Source: an uncultured Paracoccaceae bacterium
GTDB taxonomy: Bacteria > Pseudomonadota > Alphaproteobacteria > Rhodobacterales > Rhodobacteraceae
DNA: 64,000 bases
Reading direction: 5' to 3'
Assembly: GCA_947501355.1 (NCBI GenBank)
Contig: CANMVA010000001.1
Coordinates: 124,001-188,000 of the forward strand
The notes beneath the pieces were generated by a model. The model did no database searches, had not been told where the DNA came from, and saw only the letters and a list, made by a program, of their open reading frames with translations. A program made the translations under genes and the position numbers. Each line of letters starts with the position of its first letter. The first letter of the stretch is position 1. This document shows, piece by piece, positions 8,752 through 18,100 of this stretch.

Positions 8752-9479
8752 AACTCGAAATCCGGCAGGCTGTCGAAGGCCAGCTTCAACGCATCGCCCC
8801 AGCCGTTGGAGATCGTCTGGAAGTAAGGATCATCCGCCTCGATCCGGCGGCGCGGCCCAAGGGTCAACGCGCCTTCTTCATAGATCTGCAAATCCAGCGG
8901 CGCGCCTACGGACAGGTTCGCTTTGATCGTGGAATCAAAGCTGACCATCATCAGCTTCACCGCCGCCTCAAAGCCCATATCGGGATCATAGGCGCGCACC
9001 AGAATCGGGCGGCCGTATTTGGTCTCTCCGATCTGGAAGAACGGGGTATCATCTCCGGCCTCGATGAAGTTGCCTTCGGGATAGATCAGGAACAAACGCG
9101 GCGCACTGCCCGCGATCTGACCGCCCAGCATCAGCGTCGCATCAAAAGTGCTGTCGGCTTGTTGCCCGCCATTGGCATGGGCCGTGATCTCTTCATGCAA
9201 CAGCTCGGCGATGTGCTGCGCGGCCCGGAACATTGACGGGACCGTCAGCAGCGACGGCGCGCGATCGTCAGGGGCCTTGTTACGCTCTTCCAGCAGGCTG
9301 ATGACCGCCTGCGTGGTCGCGAGATTGCCCGCGCTCATCAAGGTGATGACGCGCTCCCCCGGCACTTCCCAGGTTTGCATCTTGTTGAAGGTCGAGATGT
9401 TGTCGACGCCCGCGTTGGTGCGGGTGTCGGACATGAAAACAAGCCCCCGGTTGAGCTTCATGCCGACGCAATAAGTCAT
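8748..9479 (-). CDS. Anbu peptidase (ancestral beta-subunit, proteasome-like)
   Basis: The 243-residue protein is a member of the predicted proteasome-type protease family (Anbu), an Ntn hydrolase. The translation begins MTYCVGMKLNRGLVFMSDTR, so removal of Met1 would expose Thr2 as the N-terminal nucleophile. Further on are NISTFNKMQTWEVPGERVIT and LMSAGNLATTQAV, typical of the family. Known Anbu proteins assemble into an open helical or lock-washer-like oligomer and have no assigned in vivo substrate. It is the last gene of a four-gene minus-strand run (ATP-grasp, alpha-E, transglutaminase, Anbu) conserved as a block in many proteobacteria, 25 bp after the transglutaminase gene. HslV is excluded because no hslU adjoins it. 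Confidence 0.92.
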   Translation of the reverse strand: MTYCVGMKLNRGLVFMSDTRTNAGVDNISTFNKMQTWEVPGERVITLMSAGNLATTQAVISLLEERNKAPDDRAPSLLTVPSMFRAAQHIAELLHEEITAHANGGQQADSTFDATLMLGGQIAGSAPRLFLIYPEGNFIEAGDDTPFFQIGETKYGRPILVRAYDPDMGFEAAVKLMMVSFDSTIKANLSVGAPLDLQIYEEGALTLGPRRRIEADDPYFQTISNGWGDALKLAFDSLPDFEF

Positions 9480-9504
9480 AGTCCCGCAACGCCCCTCAGC
9501 GCTA

Positions 9505-10305
9505 TTACTGTTGTTGCATCACCTCTAGCGACACTGAAAGCGTTTCACCAGCATTGCCGTAGTGTCGCCCCGAAATCGGGGCCGCTTCGGGGTAATCAAG
9601 ACCGGTGGCCACGCGCACGTAGCGCATATCCGGCGAGATCGCGTTGGAGATGTCGAAGCCGACCCAGCCCAACCCATCGACATGGACCTCCGCCCAGGCA
9701 TGGGTGGCATCCTGGTCGACCCGGTCGTTCATCATCAGATAGCCCGACACATATCGCGCAGGAAAGCCCAGATGGCGCGCACAGGCCACGAAGACATGGG
9801 TGTGATCGGCACAGACGCCCTGTCCGGCCGAAATCGCCTCCTCTGCGGTCCAGGTCGGTTCAGACGCGCCCACCTGATAGTCGATCGCATCGCGAATACG
9901 GGCGGACAGATCATGCAGCCTTTCAAGATCCGTGTCGCCTTCCGCCGCCTTGGCAAGCTGGCGCACACCGGAGCCTATATGGGTCTGATCGGTGCCACGC
10001 AGAAACAGCCATAACGGGGTGAAGCCCTGATGCGGGCCGACAATGCCGGCCGTATCATTCATCTCGACCTCACCTTCCGAACGGATCACAAGGCTCATCG
10101 TGCCGGAATCAAAGCTGACCAGTTCGGTCGTGTTGCGGTGAAAATCCTCGTAGCTCAGCTGTTTGGAACCGCCCTCCACACTGGTTTGCCAATGCAGCAC
10201 CGACTGCCCGCGCGTGGATTTCGGGGTCGTGCGCAACTGCTGCAACCCGAAGGGCACCGGGCTGTCGTAATCATAGCGGGTGGTGTGGGTGATTTTCAGA
10301 CGCAT
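9505..10305 (-). CDS. Transglutaminase-like cysteine protease of the Anbu cluster
   Basis: The 266-residue protein carries a bacterial transglutaminase-like N-terminal beta domain (LKITHTTRYDYDSPVPFGLQ) and a papain-like core. The triad can be assigned: Cys165 in GQGVCADHTHVF, His202 in DATHAWAEVHV and Asp218 in GWVGFDISN. Such enzymes cleave or cross-link peptide bonds involving glutamine or gamma-amide groups. In the Anbu neighbourhood it has been proposed to act on a peptide made by the adjacent ATP-grasp and alpha-E proteins, though this is not established. It follows the alpha-E gene by only 2 bp. Confidence 0.92.
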   Translation of the reverse strand: MRLKITHTTRYDYDSPVPFGLQQLRTTPKSTRGQSVLHWQTSVEGGSKQLSYEDFHRNTTELVSFDSGTMSLVIRSEGEVEMNDTAGIVGPHQGFTPLWLFLRGTDQTHIGSGVRQLAKAAEGDTDLERLHDLSARIRDAIDYQVGASEPTWTAEEAISAGQGVCADHTHVFVACARHLGFPARYVSGYLMMNDRVDQDATHAWAEVHVDGLGWVGFDISNAISPDMRYVRVATGLDYPEAAPISGRHYGNAGETLSVSLEVMQQQ

Positions 10306-10307
10306 GG

Positions 10308-11249
10308 CTATTCGTAGAACCTGTAATCAATTTCGATCTGACGGCTGACGCCGCTCAACGTGCCGATCACGTCCTGAATATATTCGTGCAACCCATAGTC
10401 GAAAATCGCCTCGATGTCGTGGGACATAAACCGACGACACAACTCGTCCGCCATCTGGTGGGAGGGCATCTTGGTACCGTAATCCGATGCCAGATACCCC
10501 AGATTATCGCGCAATTTGCCGGTGCAGAAAAAGAGGCTTCGCGGCATGCGAGGATCAAGGATCAGGAACTGCGCAATCGCCCGCGGATTCACTTTATGCC
10601 CATGTGTCATCCGGTAGCCGCCATGGGCACTGACCGAGCGCAAGATCGTCTCCCATTGGACATTATCCAGGCTTGAGCCGACCGCCATCGCTGAGGGCAG
10701 CAGCACATAATATTTCACATCAAGAATGCGCGCCGTGTTGTCAGCCCGTTCGATAAACGTGCCCAGCCGCGCGAAATCATAGCAATCATTGCGCATCATC
10801 GTGCCGTGGGTGGCACCGCGCACGAAAGCACTGCGCTGACGGATGATCTCAAGCACTTTGGGCAAATCGCGCTCGGATACCTTGCGGGCCAGAACTTCGT
10901 TGACCCGGATATAGCAGGAATTGACAGCCTCCCAGACTTCGTTGGTCAATGCCGTGCGCACCATCCGCGCGTTGCTGCGCGCTGTTCCGATCACCGAGCG
11001 GACCGAAGACGGATTGTCCTTGTCGCGCAACATCCAGTCGATGGCCTTGTCGCGCGTCACCTCGTCGAATTTCGCGTGATAGCCCTGCGACACGGCTGCC
11101 GCTTGCAGGATAGAGGCCCATTCGTCGTCGCTGGCTTCTGCGCGCGTCAATGCGATGCGCTGACCGGTTTCGATCATGCGCGCCGTGTTTTCGGATCGTT
11201 CCAGAAAGCGGAACATCCAGAACAGACCATTTGCGGTTTTTCCCAGCAT
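10308..11249 (-). CDS. Alpha-E domain protein (DUF403) of the Anbu cluster
   Basis: The 313-residue protein matches the all-helical alpha-E family. It begins MLGKTANGLFWMFRFLERSE and contains the conserved ENTARMIE and RADNTARILDVKYY blocks, which repeat a similar N-T-A-R core. The biochemical role is unknown. It is almost always next to a circularly permuted ATP-grasp ligase, and the pair is thought to form or modify a peptide. Here it lies 4 bp downstream of that ligase gene and 2 bp upstream of the transglutaminase, which indicates one transcript and probable translational coupling. Length and ends look complete. Confidence 0.92.
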   Translation of the reverse strand: MLGKTANGLFWMFRFLERSENTARMIETGQRIALTRAEASDDEWASILQAAAVSQGYHAKFDEVTRDKAIDWMLRDKDNPSSVRSVIGTARSNARMVRTALTNEVWEAVNSCYIRVNEVLARKVSERDLPKVLEIIRQRSAFVRGATHGTMMRNDCYDFARLGTFIERADNTARILDVKYYVLLPSAMAVGSSLDNVQWETILRSVSAHGGYRMTHGHKVNPRAIAQFLILDPRMPRSLFFCTGKLRDNLGYLASDYGTKMPSHQMADELCRRFMSHDIEAIFDYGLHEYIQDVIGTLSGVSRQIEIDYRFYE

Positions 11250-11253
11250 CGCC

Positions 11254-12672
11254 TCAGTCCTCCAGCACCCAAGTGTCCTTGGTGCCGCCCCCTTGAGACG
11301 AGTTCACGACCAGCGATCCCTTCTGTAACGCCACCCGCGTCAGACCCCCCGGTGTGATGTCGATTTTATCGGGGGAAACCAGCACGAAGGGCCGCAAATC
11401 CACATGGCGCGGGGCCAGCCCATCGCGGGTGAAAATCGGCACCGTCGACAGCGCAAGCGTGGGCTGGGCGATGTAATTGTCCGGCTTGGCGCGCAGCTTC
11501 TTCTCGAACGCGCGCAGGTCTTTCTTGGTCGCGGTCGGCCCGATCAGCATGCCGTAGCCGCCGGAGCCGTGCACCTCCTTGACCACCAGATCGCTCAGAT
11601 TATCCAACACATGGGCCAGCGCATCTGGGTCCGAACACCGCCAGGTCGGCACGTTCTTCAAGATCGCCTTCTCGCCGGTGTAGAACTCGACGATTTCGGG
11701 AATGTAGCTGTAGATCGCCTTGTCATCGGCAATGCCGGTGCCGGGCGCATTGGCAATCGTGATCCCGCCTGCGCGGTAGACATCCATGATACCCGGCACG
11801 CCCAGCGCGCTGTCGGGATTGAAATTCAGCGGATCAAGAAAATCGTCATCAACCCGACGATACAGCACATCAATCGGTTCGTAGCCTTGGGTGGTGCGCA
11901 TTGCGATGCGCCCATCCACAACCCGCAAGTCATGCCCCTCGACCAGTTCGACACCCATCTTGTCGGCCAGAAAGGAATGCTCGTAATAGGCCGAGTTGTG
12001 AATGCCCGGCGTTAGCACCGCCACGCGCGGAGGGCCATTGCACATCGACGGCGCACAGGCCGCCAGCGACCGCTGCAAGGCCCGCGGATAGCCCGACACC
12101 GCGCGCACGCGGTTCTTGCTGAACAGTTCGGGAAACATTTGCAGCATCGTCTCGCGGTTCTCCAGCATGTAGCTGACACCGGAAGGCGTGCGGGCATTGT
12201 CCTCCAATACATAGAACTCGTTATCGCCGGTGCGCACCAGATCGGTGCCGACGATATGGGTATAAATGCCTCCGGGCGGGGTCACGCCGATCATCTGCGG
12301 CAGGAACGCTTCGTTCTGGGCGATCATCTCTTTCGGGATGCGGCCTGCACGAACGATCTCCTGGCGATGATAGATGTCATGCAGGAAGGCGTTGATCGCC
12401 CGCACGCGCTGTTCAATGCCGCGCGACAGCTTTTGCCATTCACGGGCGGCGATGATGCGGGGAATAATATCAAAGGGGATCAGCCGTTCTTCGGCCTCGT
12501 GACGGCCATAGACGTTGAAGGTGATGCCCATCAGACGGAACACTTCTTCCGCTTCGCGCTGCTTGGCTCGCAACCCCGCTAAATCTTCTGCCTGGAACCA
12601 ATCGTCGAATTGCGCGTAAGGGGATCGAACCTTGTCCCCCGCGCCATTCATCTCATCAAAGAAGTCTTGCAT
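11254..12672 (-). CDS. Circularly permuted ATP-grasp protein (DUF404/DUF407) of the Anbu cluster
   Basis: The 472-residue protein opens the Anbu operon. It shows the CP-ATP-grasp features: EDNARTPSGVSYMLENRE, DVLYRRVDDDFLDPL, VKEVHGSGGYGMLIGP and AQPTLALSTVPIF. These proteins are expected to couple ATP hydrolysis to amide-bond formation between a carboxylate and an amine, by analogy with other ATP-grasp ligases. The actual substrate is unknown. The ATG at 12672 lies next to an A/T-rich stretch that probably holds the promoter, divergent from the iron-binding protein gene. No frameshift is seen. Confidence 0.92.
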   Translation of the reverse strand: MQDFFDEMNGAGDKVRSPYAQFDDWFQAEDLAGLRAKQREAEEVFRLMGITFNVYGRHEAEERLIPFDIIPRIIAAREWQKLSRGIEQRVRAINAFLHDIYHRQEIVRAGRIPKEMIAQNEAFLPQMIGVTPPGGIYTHIVGTDLVRTGDNEFYVLEDNARTPSGVSYMLENRETMLQMFPELFSKNRVRAVSGYPRALQRSLAACAPSMCNGPPRVAVLTPGIHNSAYYEHSFLADKMGVELVEGHDLRVVDGRIAMRTTQGYEPIDVLYRRVDDDFLDPLNFNPDSALGVPGIMDVYRAGGITIANAPGTGIADDKAIYSYIPEIVEFYTGEKAILKNVPTWRCSDPDALAHVLDNLSDLVVKEVHGSGGYGMLIGPTATKKDLRAFEKKLRAKPDNYIAQPTLALSTVPIFTRDGLAPRHVDLRPFVLVSPDKIDITPGGLTRVALQKGSLVVNSSQGGGTKDTWVLED

Positions 12673-12891
12673 AAAATGTAGCTTGCACCTTTTGGTTAAG
12701 AAACATCAACGCAATTACAGTGTTTTCGTTCCCCTCACCCCCTAAAGCCTTATTTTTAAGCAGCTTTCTCAAGCAGCACCTCAGCAATCTCAGCGCGAAT
12801 TATTTCTGAGTTTTTTTGTCGAGTTACTTGCAAATCCCGGAGAATCCGTTATCCGATTATTTTTATCAGGAATCTGATTTAGGGAGCTATC
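12673..12891. other. Divergent intergenic region between the Anbu operon and the iron-binding protein gene
   Basis: This 219-bp gap is A/T-rich compared with its flanks and must carry promoters in both directions. I looked for an iron-responsive box of the TGA-N9-TCA type and found only a near miss, TGA-N9-TCG, at 12808-12822. No clear Irr, RirA or Fur site is seen. Confidence 0.4.
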
Positions 12892-13923
12892 ATGCGCTTT
12901 ACGACCAAGACATCTCTCATGGCCCTTGCCGCTGTGGCAACGACCGTGACCGCCATCCCCGCTTACGCCGAGGGAGAGCTGAACCTTTATTCATCGCGTC
13001 ACTACGACACCGACGAACGCCTCTACTCCGACTTCGAGGAGATGACAGGCATCACCATCAACCGCATCGAAGGCAATGCCGACGAGCTGATCACCCGTAT
13101 GGAAGCCGAAGGCGCGAACTCGCCTGCCGATATCTTCCTGACCGTGGACACTGTCCGTCTGACCCGCGCCAAGGACCTTGGCCTGCTGCAATCCGTCGAA
13201 AGCGACGTGCTGGAAAGCCGCATCCCCGCTTATCTGCAGGATGACGACAACCAGTGGTTCGGTTTCTCGCAGCGTGCGCGCATCCTGTTCTACGACAAGG
13301 AAGCCATCGAGAACCCGCCCCAGACCTACCAGGACCTCGCCAACGCCGAGTATGAAGGTAAGATCTGCATCCGGTCCTCGACCAACGTCTACACTCAGAA
13401 CATCGTGGCCGCTCTGGTCGATCACCTGGGTGAAGAGGCCATTGGAGACTGGGCCACCGCAGTCGTCGGCAACTTTGCCCGCGCGCCGCAGGGCGGTGAC
13501 ACCGACCAGCTGCGCGGCATCGCGTCTGGCGAGTGCGGCATTGCGATGTCGAACACCTACTACTACGCCCGCGCGCTGCGCAAAGGCGACAGCACCATGA
13601 CCGAGGCTGATCTTGAGCGCATCGGTTGGGTCTTCCCCAACCAGAACGATATCGGCGCGCACATGAACATCTCCGGTGGCGGTGTGGCTGCGAATGCTCC
13701 GAACAAGGACAACGCAGTCAAGTTCCTTGAATACCTCGCCTCCGATCAGGCGCAGGAATATTTCTCGGCCGGTAACGACGAATATCCGGGCGTTCCGGGT
13801 GTGGGTCTGTCGGAGTCCGTGGCACAGCTGGGCATCTTCCGCCCCGACGTGATTGACCTGTCCGACATCGCCGACAATATCGACGCCGCTCAGAACATTC
13901 TGAACGAGGCTGGCTGGGAATAA
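12892..13923 (+). CDS. Ferric iron ABC transporter substrate-binding protein (FbpA/FutA-like)
   Basis: The 343-residue periplasmic binding protein has a clear signal peptide (MRFTTKTSLMALAAVATTVT, cleavage near AYAEGE). The mature part starts with ELNLYSSRHYDTDERLY, typical of ferric-binding proteins, where the Y and H residues help to bind iron. The adjacent tyrosines in GIAMSNTYYYARAL are the family iron ligands. It delivers Fe(III) to an inner-membrane FbpB permease, but neither permease nor ATPase follows it. The only candidate permease in the window is 25 kb away at 39404. GGGAG lies just before the ATG. A strong terminator follows, so it is probably a one-gene transcript. Confidence 0.9.
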   Translation: MRFTTKTSLMALAAVATTVTAIPAYAEGELNLYSSRHYDTDERLYSDFEEMTGITINRIEGNADELITRMEAEGANSPADIFLTVDTVRLTRAKDLGLLQSVESDVLESRIPAYLQDDDNQWFGFSQRARILFYDKEAIENPPQTYQDLANAEYEGKICIRSSTNVYTQNIVAALVDHLGEEAIGDWATAVVGNFARAPQGGDTDQLRGIASGECGIAMSNTYYYARALRKGDSTMTEADLERIGWVFPNQNDIGAHMNISGGGVAANAPNKDNAVKFLEYLASDQAQEYFSAGNDEYPGVPGVGLSESVAQLGIFRPDVIDLSDIADNIDAAQNILNEAGWE

Positions 13924-13944
13924 TTCCACCTCAAACCCTGTGAG

Positions 13945-13972
13945 AAGGCGCGGCTTCGGTCGCGCCTTTTTT
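13945..13972 (+). terminator. Rho-independent terminator after the iron-binding protein gene
   Basis: AAGGCGCG pairs with CGCGCCTT around the loop GCTTCGGT, followed by a run of Ts. The hairpin sits 21 bp after the fbpA-like stop codon and is the clearest terminator in the window. Confidence 0.88.
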
Positions 13973-14107
13973 CGTCTCTGTGCGAAGACCCGTCAGGTAT
14001 ATCCTGCAAAAACGCACATTTTTTGCGCTTCGACAGTCAGATTTCTCGGTTATAGGTGGGCCATTGGATGCCCGTGATCGGCATTCGTCCGCGAAAGAGG
14101 CTCTCTT

Positions 14108-15145
14108 ATGCTCCGCTCCTGTCTTGCCATTGTCTGTCTGCTCATCGGGGTCTCCACCGCTCAGGCCCAAGACGCCCCCAAACTCGTCAAGCTGGTCAGC
14201 GTTGACGCCAATGCGCCCCAGACAGTCCGGCAGTTCTTCGGCCATGTCGTGGCCCGCGAGACGGTCGATCTTGCATTTCAGGTCAGCGGACAGATCGTCG
14301 AGATCCCGATCATTGAAGGGGAACCTGTCGCCAAAGGGGCTCTGCTCGCCCAGCTTGATCTGGAGCCGTTTCAACTGGCCCTCGATCAAGCGCGACTGCA
14401 AAAGGAACAGGCGGATCGCACCCTGAACCGGCTGGAGCAGCTGCAAGGCAGCTCGGTCAGTCAGGTCAGCGTTGACGACGCCGAAACCCAGGCCAAACTG
14501 GCCGAGATTGCCGTGCGCAACGCCGAACGCTCCCTCGAAGACGCCACGCTGACCGCGCCGTTTGACGCGCTTGTCGCCGCCCGCAACCAGCCGAACTTTG
14601 CAACCGTCTCCGCTGGCACACCCATTGCCCGGCTCCACGATATGTCCGAGCTACGGATCGAGATTGACGTGCCCGAAGTCCTCTTCCAGCGCGCTGGCAA
14701 TGACGAGAATGTCGAGCTTTGGGCCGAGTTTCCCGCCATCGACGCACGCTACGATGTCGAGCCGCGCGAGTTCAACGCCGAAACCTCGCAGGTCGGTCAA
14801 ACCTTCCAGATCACCCTTGGCATGAGCCCGCCCGATGATGTCGTGATCCTGCCCGGAGCCTCCGTTACCGTCTACGCGGTGCTTAACAACGGCCCCGCCT
14901 CGGTGCGCATCCCCGGCTCGGCTGTGGTCAACACGCCCGATGGCGCGCCGCAAGTCATGGTGTTCACCCCTGACACCGACAGCGATGGCACCGTCACCGC
15001 CACCCCGGTCGACATCGCGCCCGCAGATGATGGCAGCATCAACGTGATCTCCGGCCTTGAGGCTGGTCAGGAAATCGTCGCGAGCGGGGCCAACATGCTC
15101 AGCGACGGTGACCGCGTCCGTCGCTTCTCTGGCTTCGCGAACTGA
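14108..15145 (+). CDS. RND efflux periplasmic adaptor (membrane fusion protein)
   Basis: The 345-residue adaptor begins with a signal peptide (MLRSCLAIVCLLIGVSTAQA). It then shows the usual lipoyl/barrel-sandwich halves: LAFQVSGQIVEIPIIEGEPV and, after a short coiled-coil hairpin (residues about 90-140), ATLTAPFDALVAARNQPNFA. The beta-barrel and membrane-proximal domains follow. Adaptors of this family bridge an inner-membrane RND pump to an outer-membrane channel. AGAGG lies seven bases before the ATG. It is followed after 8 bp by its pump gene. There is no TolC-like gene here, so the outer-membrane partner must be encoded elsewhere. The substrate is unknown. Confidence 0.92.
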   Translation: MLRSCLAIVCLLIGVSTAQAQDAPKLVKLVSVDANAPQTVRQFFGHVVARETVDLAFQVSGQIVEIPIIEGEPVAKGALLAQLDLEPFQLALDQARLQKEQADRTLNRLEQLQGSSVSQVSVDDAETQAKLAEIAVRNAERSLEDATLTAPFDALVAARNQPNFATVSAGTPIARLHDMSELRIEIDVPEVLFQRAGNDENVELWAEFPAIDARYDVEPREFNAETSQVGQTFQITLGMSPPDDVVILPGASVTVYAVLNNGPASVRIPGSAVVNTPDGAPQVMVFTPDTDSDGTVTATPVDIAPADDGSINVISGLEAGQEIVASGANMLSDGDRVRRFSGFAN

Positions 15146-15153
15146 GCCGCCCC

Positions 15154-18100
15154 ATGGAGATTGCACGCGCGTCCATCAACCGTCCGCTCATCACATGGCT
15201 GCTGATCCTTGGCTGTCTGCTGGGGGGCATTTGGGGCTTCTTCTCGCTGGGCCGTCTCGAAGACCCTGCCTTCACCATCAAAACCGCCGTCGTGATCACC
15301 GAATACCCCGGTGCCAGCGCCCAGCAGGTCGCGCGCGAAGTGTCCGAACCGATCGAATCCGAAATCCAGAAGATGGCGGAGGTCAAAGAGGTCCGCTCTG
15401 TGAACCAGCCCGGCCTGTCGCGCGTGACGGTCGATATGAAAGACCAGTATGACGGCACCGAATTGCCCGAGATTTGGACAAAGCTGCGCAACCGCGTGGG
15501 CACGGCGCGTCTGCCCAGCGGCGCGGGCGTGCCATTTGTGAACGACGCCTTTGGCGATGTGTTCGGCATTTACTACGCCGCCACCGCCCCCGGCTTTTCC
15601 GACGCCGAGATTTACGAACTCGCCACGTTCCTGCGCCGCGAGTTGCTGACCGTTGAAGGCGTGGCCGACGTCAACCTCTCCGGTGTCCCGAACGAGGTGA
15701 TCTATGTCGAGCCCGACCTTGTCGTCAGCACCAACCAGAACGTCCCGCCCGCCGCCGTTGAGCAGGCGATTGCCAATGCCGATTCCGTTGTCGATGGCGG
15801 CTCTTTGCAAAGCGTCGAAGGGCGCACCCTGATCCAGGGCCCCGAAGGCAACGACTCCGTTCAGGAAATCGCAGGCCTCACCGTGGGCGTCGGGGGCGAG
15901 GTTCTGAACCTCTTTGATTTCGCCACCGTCTACCGCACCCGCGAGGAAAACCCAGACCTGATGATACGCTATAATGGCACCGATGCCTTCACCATTGGTG
16001 TGGCCGGTCTGGGCTCTGAAAACATCGTCGATGTCGGCCACCGCGCTGATGACAAACTGGCTGAGCTTGCCCCACAGATCCCGCTGGGCGTGGACCTGCA
16101 CCCGATCTATCAACAACATATCGTGGTCGAGGAAGCCTCCAACGACTTCCTCGTGAACCTTGCGATGTCGGTCAGCATCGTCGTCATCGTGCTGGCGCTG
16201 TTCATGGGGTGGCGCGCGGCGATTGTCGTCGGCACCACCTTGCTGCTGACCGTGGTCGGCACGCTCTTTTTCATGTCGATCTTCTCGATCGAGATGGAGC
16301 GAATTTCGCTGGGCGCGCTGATCATCGCCATGGGCATGCTGGTGGATAACGCCATCGTCGTGGCCGAAGGCATGCAAATCGCCATGCGGCGGGGGCAAAC
16401 CTCGCGCGATGCGGCCGAGGATGCCGCCAAGAAAACGCAAATCCCGCTGCTCGGGGCCACCGTCATCGGGATCATGGCCTTCGCGGGCATTGGCCTCAGC
16501 CCCGATTCCACAGGCGAGTTTCTGTTCTCGCTCTTCGCCGTGATCGCCATCTCGCTTTTGCTGTCATGGGTTCTGGCGCTGACCGTGACACCCCTGCTGG
16601 GCCACTACTTCTTCAAGCAAGGCGCCGAGGGGGATGATGATGCCTACGGCGGCGTCCTCTTCCGCGCCTACGGCCAGCTTTTGCGCGCCTGCCTGCGGCT
16701 GTGGTGGCTGGTGATCGCGGGGCTTCTGGCCGTCACGGTGGCATGCTTCATGATGTTCGGTCAGATCAAGCAGCAGTTCTTTCCCGATAGCAACACGCCC
16801 CTTCTCTTTGTGCATTACAAGCTGGCCCAGGGCGCATCGATCCACGAGACTTCTCGCGACCTGACCGTCCTGGAAAACTGGCTGGCCGAGCAACCCGAGG
16901 TCGTCTCGACCACCGCTTATGTCGGTGACGGAGCCGCGCGCTTCATGCTGACCTACCAGTCCGAAGACCCCAACCCTAGCTACGGCCACATCATCGTGCG
17001 GACCGAAACCATCGACACCATCGCGGCCCTCATCGACCGGATGGAGGCCTTCACTGCAACCACCCTGCCTCAAGGCGAGTTCCGCGCCAAACGTCTGGCC
17101 TTTGGCCCCGGTGGCGGTGATCCCATTCAGGTGCGCTTCTCTGGCCCAGATCCGGCTGTGCTCCGCATTCTGGCGCTTGAGGCCGAAGACCGGCTCACCG
17201 CGGCCTCCGACAACATCCTCGCCCCCCGCATCGACTGGCGCGAGATGGAACAGGTGCTGCGCCCGATCTACGCCACCGACCGCGCACAAGAAGCCGGTAT
17301 CACCCGTGACAACATCACCGAGACGATGCGCTTTGCGACGACTGGTATTCAATCCGGCGTCTACCGCGAAGGAGAGCGCCAGATCCCGATCATCCTGCGC
17401 GCCGATCCCGATGCCGATCTGCTTTTGACCGATCACGTCGTCTATTCTGAAACCGGGCAAGCCTTTGTCCCGTTCGAGCAGGTCACCGACGGCCTACGCT
17501 TTGAGGCCCAAAACACCCTCCTCATGCGCCGCGACCGCGTGTTCACAATCACGACCGGGGCCGATATCCCCAAAGACATGACCGCCGCGCAGGTGCAGGC
17601 CGAAGTGCAAGACACCATCGACACCATGCCCCTGCCCGCGGGTTACAAAATGGAGTGGGGCGGCGAATATGAAAGCTCCGCCGATGCGCAATCGGGCCTT
17701 GCCGCGCAACTGCCCGTCAGCGCGCTGATCATGGTGCTGATTTCGATCCTTCTGTTCAACGCGCTGCGCCAGCCGCTGATCATCTGGCTGCTTGTGCCGA
17801 TGTCCGTGAACGGTGTCAGCCTTGCGCTTCTGGGCACCGGGCTGCCCTTCACCTTTACCGCGCTTTTGGGCCTGCTGGCCCTGTCAGGCATGCTGATCAA
17901 GAACGGCATCGTGCTGGTCGAAGAGATTGATCTGGTGCGCGAGGACAGCCCTGACATGGAGCTCCAAGACGCCATCGTCAGCGCCTCCACCTCGCGTCTG
18001 CGCCCGGTGATCCTTGCGGCGGCCACAACAATCCTCGGCATGGTCCCGCTGATCTGGGATGCGTTCTTCCAGTCGATGGCCGTGACGATCATGGGCGGTC

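Noticed and set aside
8748-9479. HslV protease instead of Anbu
   Set aside because: There is no hslU beside it, the sequence blocks fit Anbu, and the ATP-grasp, alpha-E and transglutaminase neighbours are diagnostic.
12808-12822. Iron-Rhodo-box (TGA-N9-TCA) upstream of the iron-binding protein gene
   Set aside because: The match is TGA-N9-TCG, lacks the second half-site and is not supported by flanking symmetry.
15067-16440. Minus-strand ORF of 457 codons antisense to the RND pump
   Set aside because: Composition is His/Asp/Gly-rich without motifs, and it spans the adaptor-pump junction on the opposite strand. It is a shadow.
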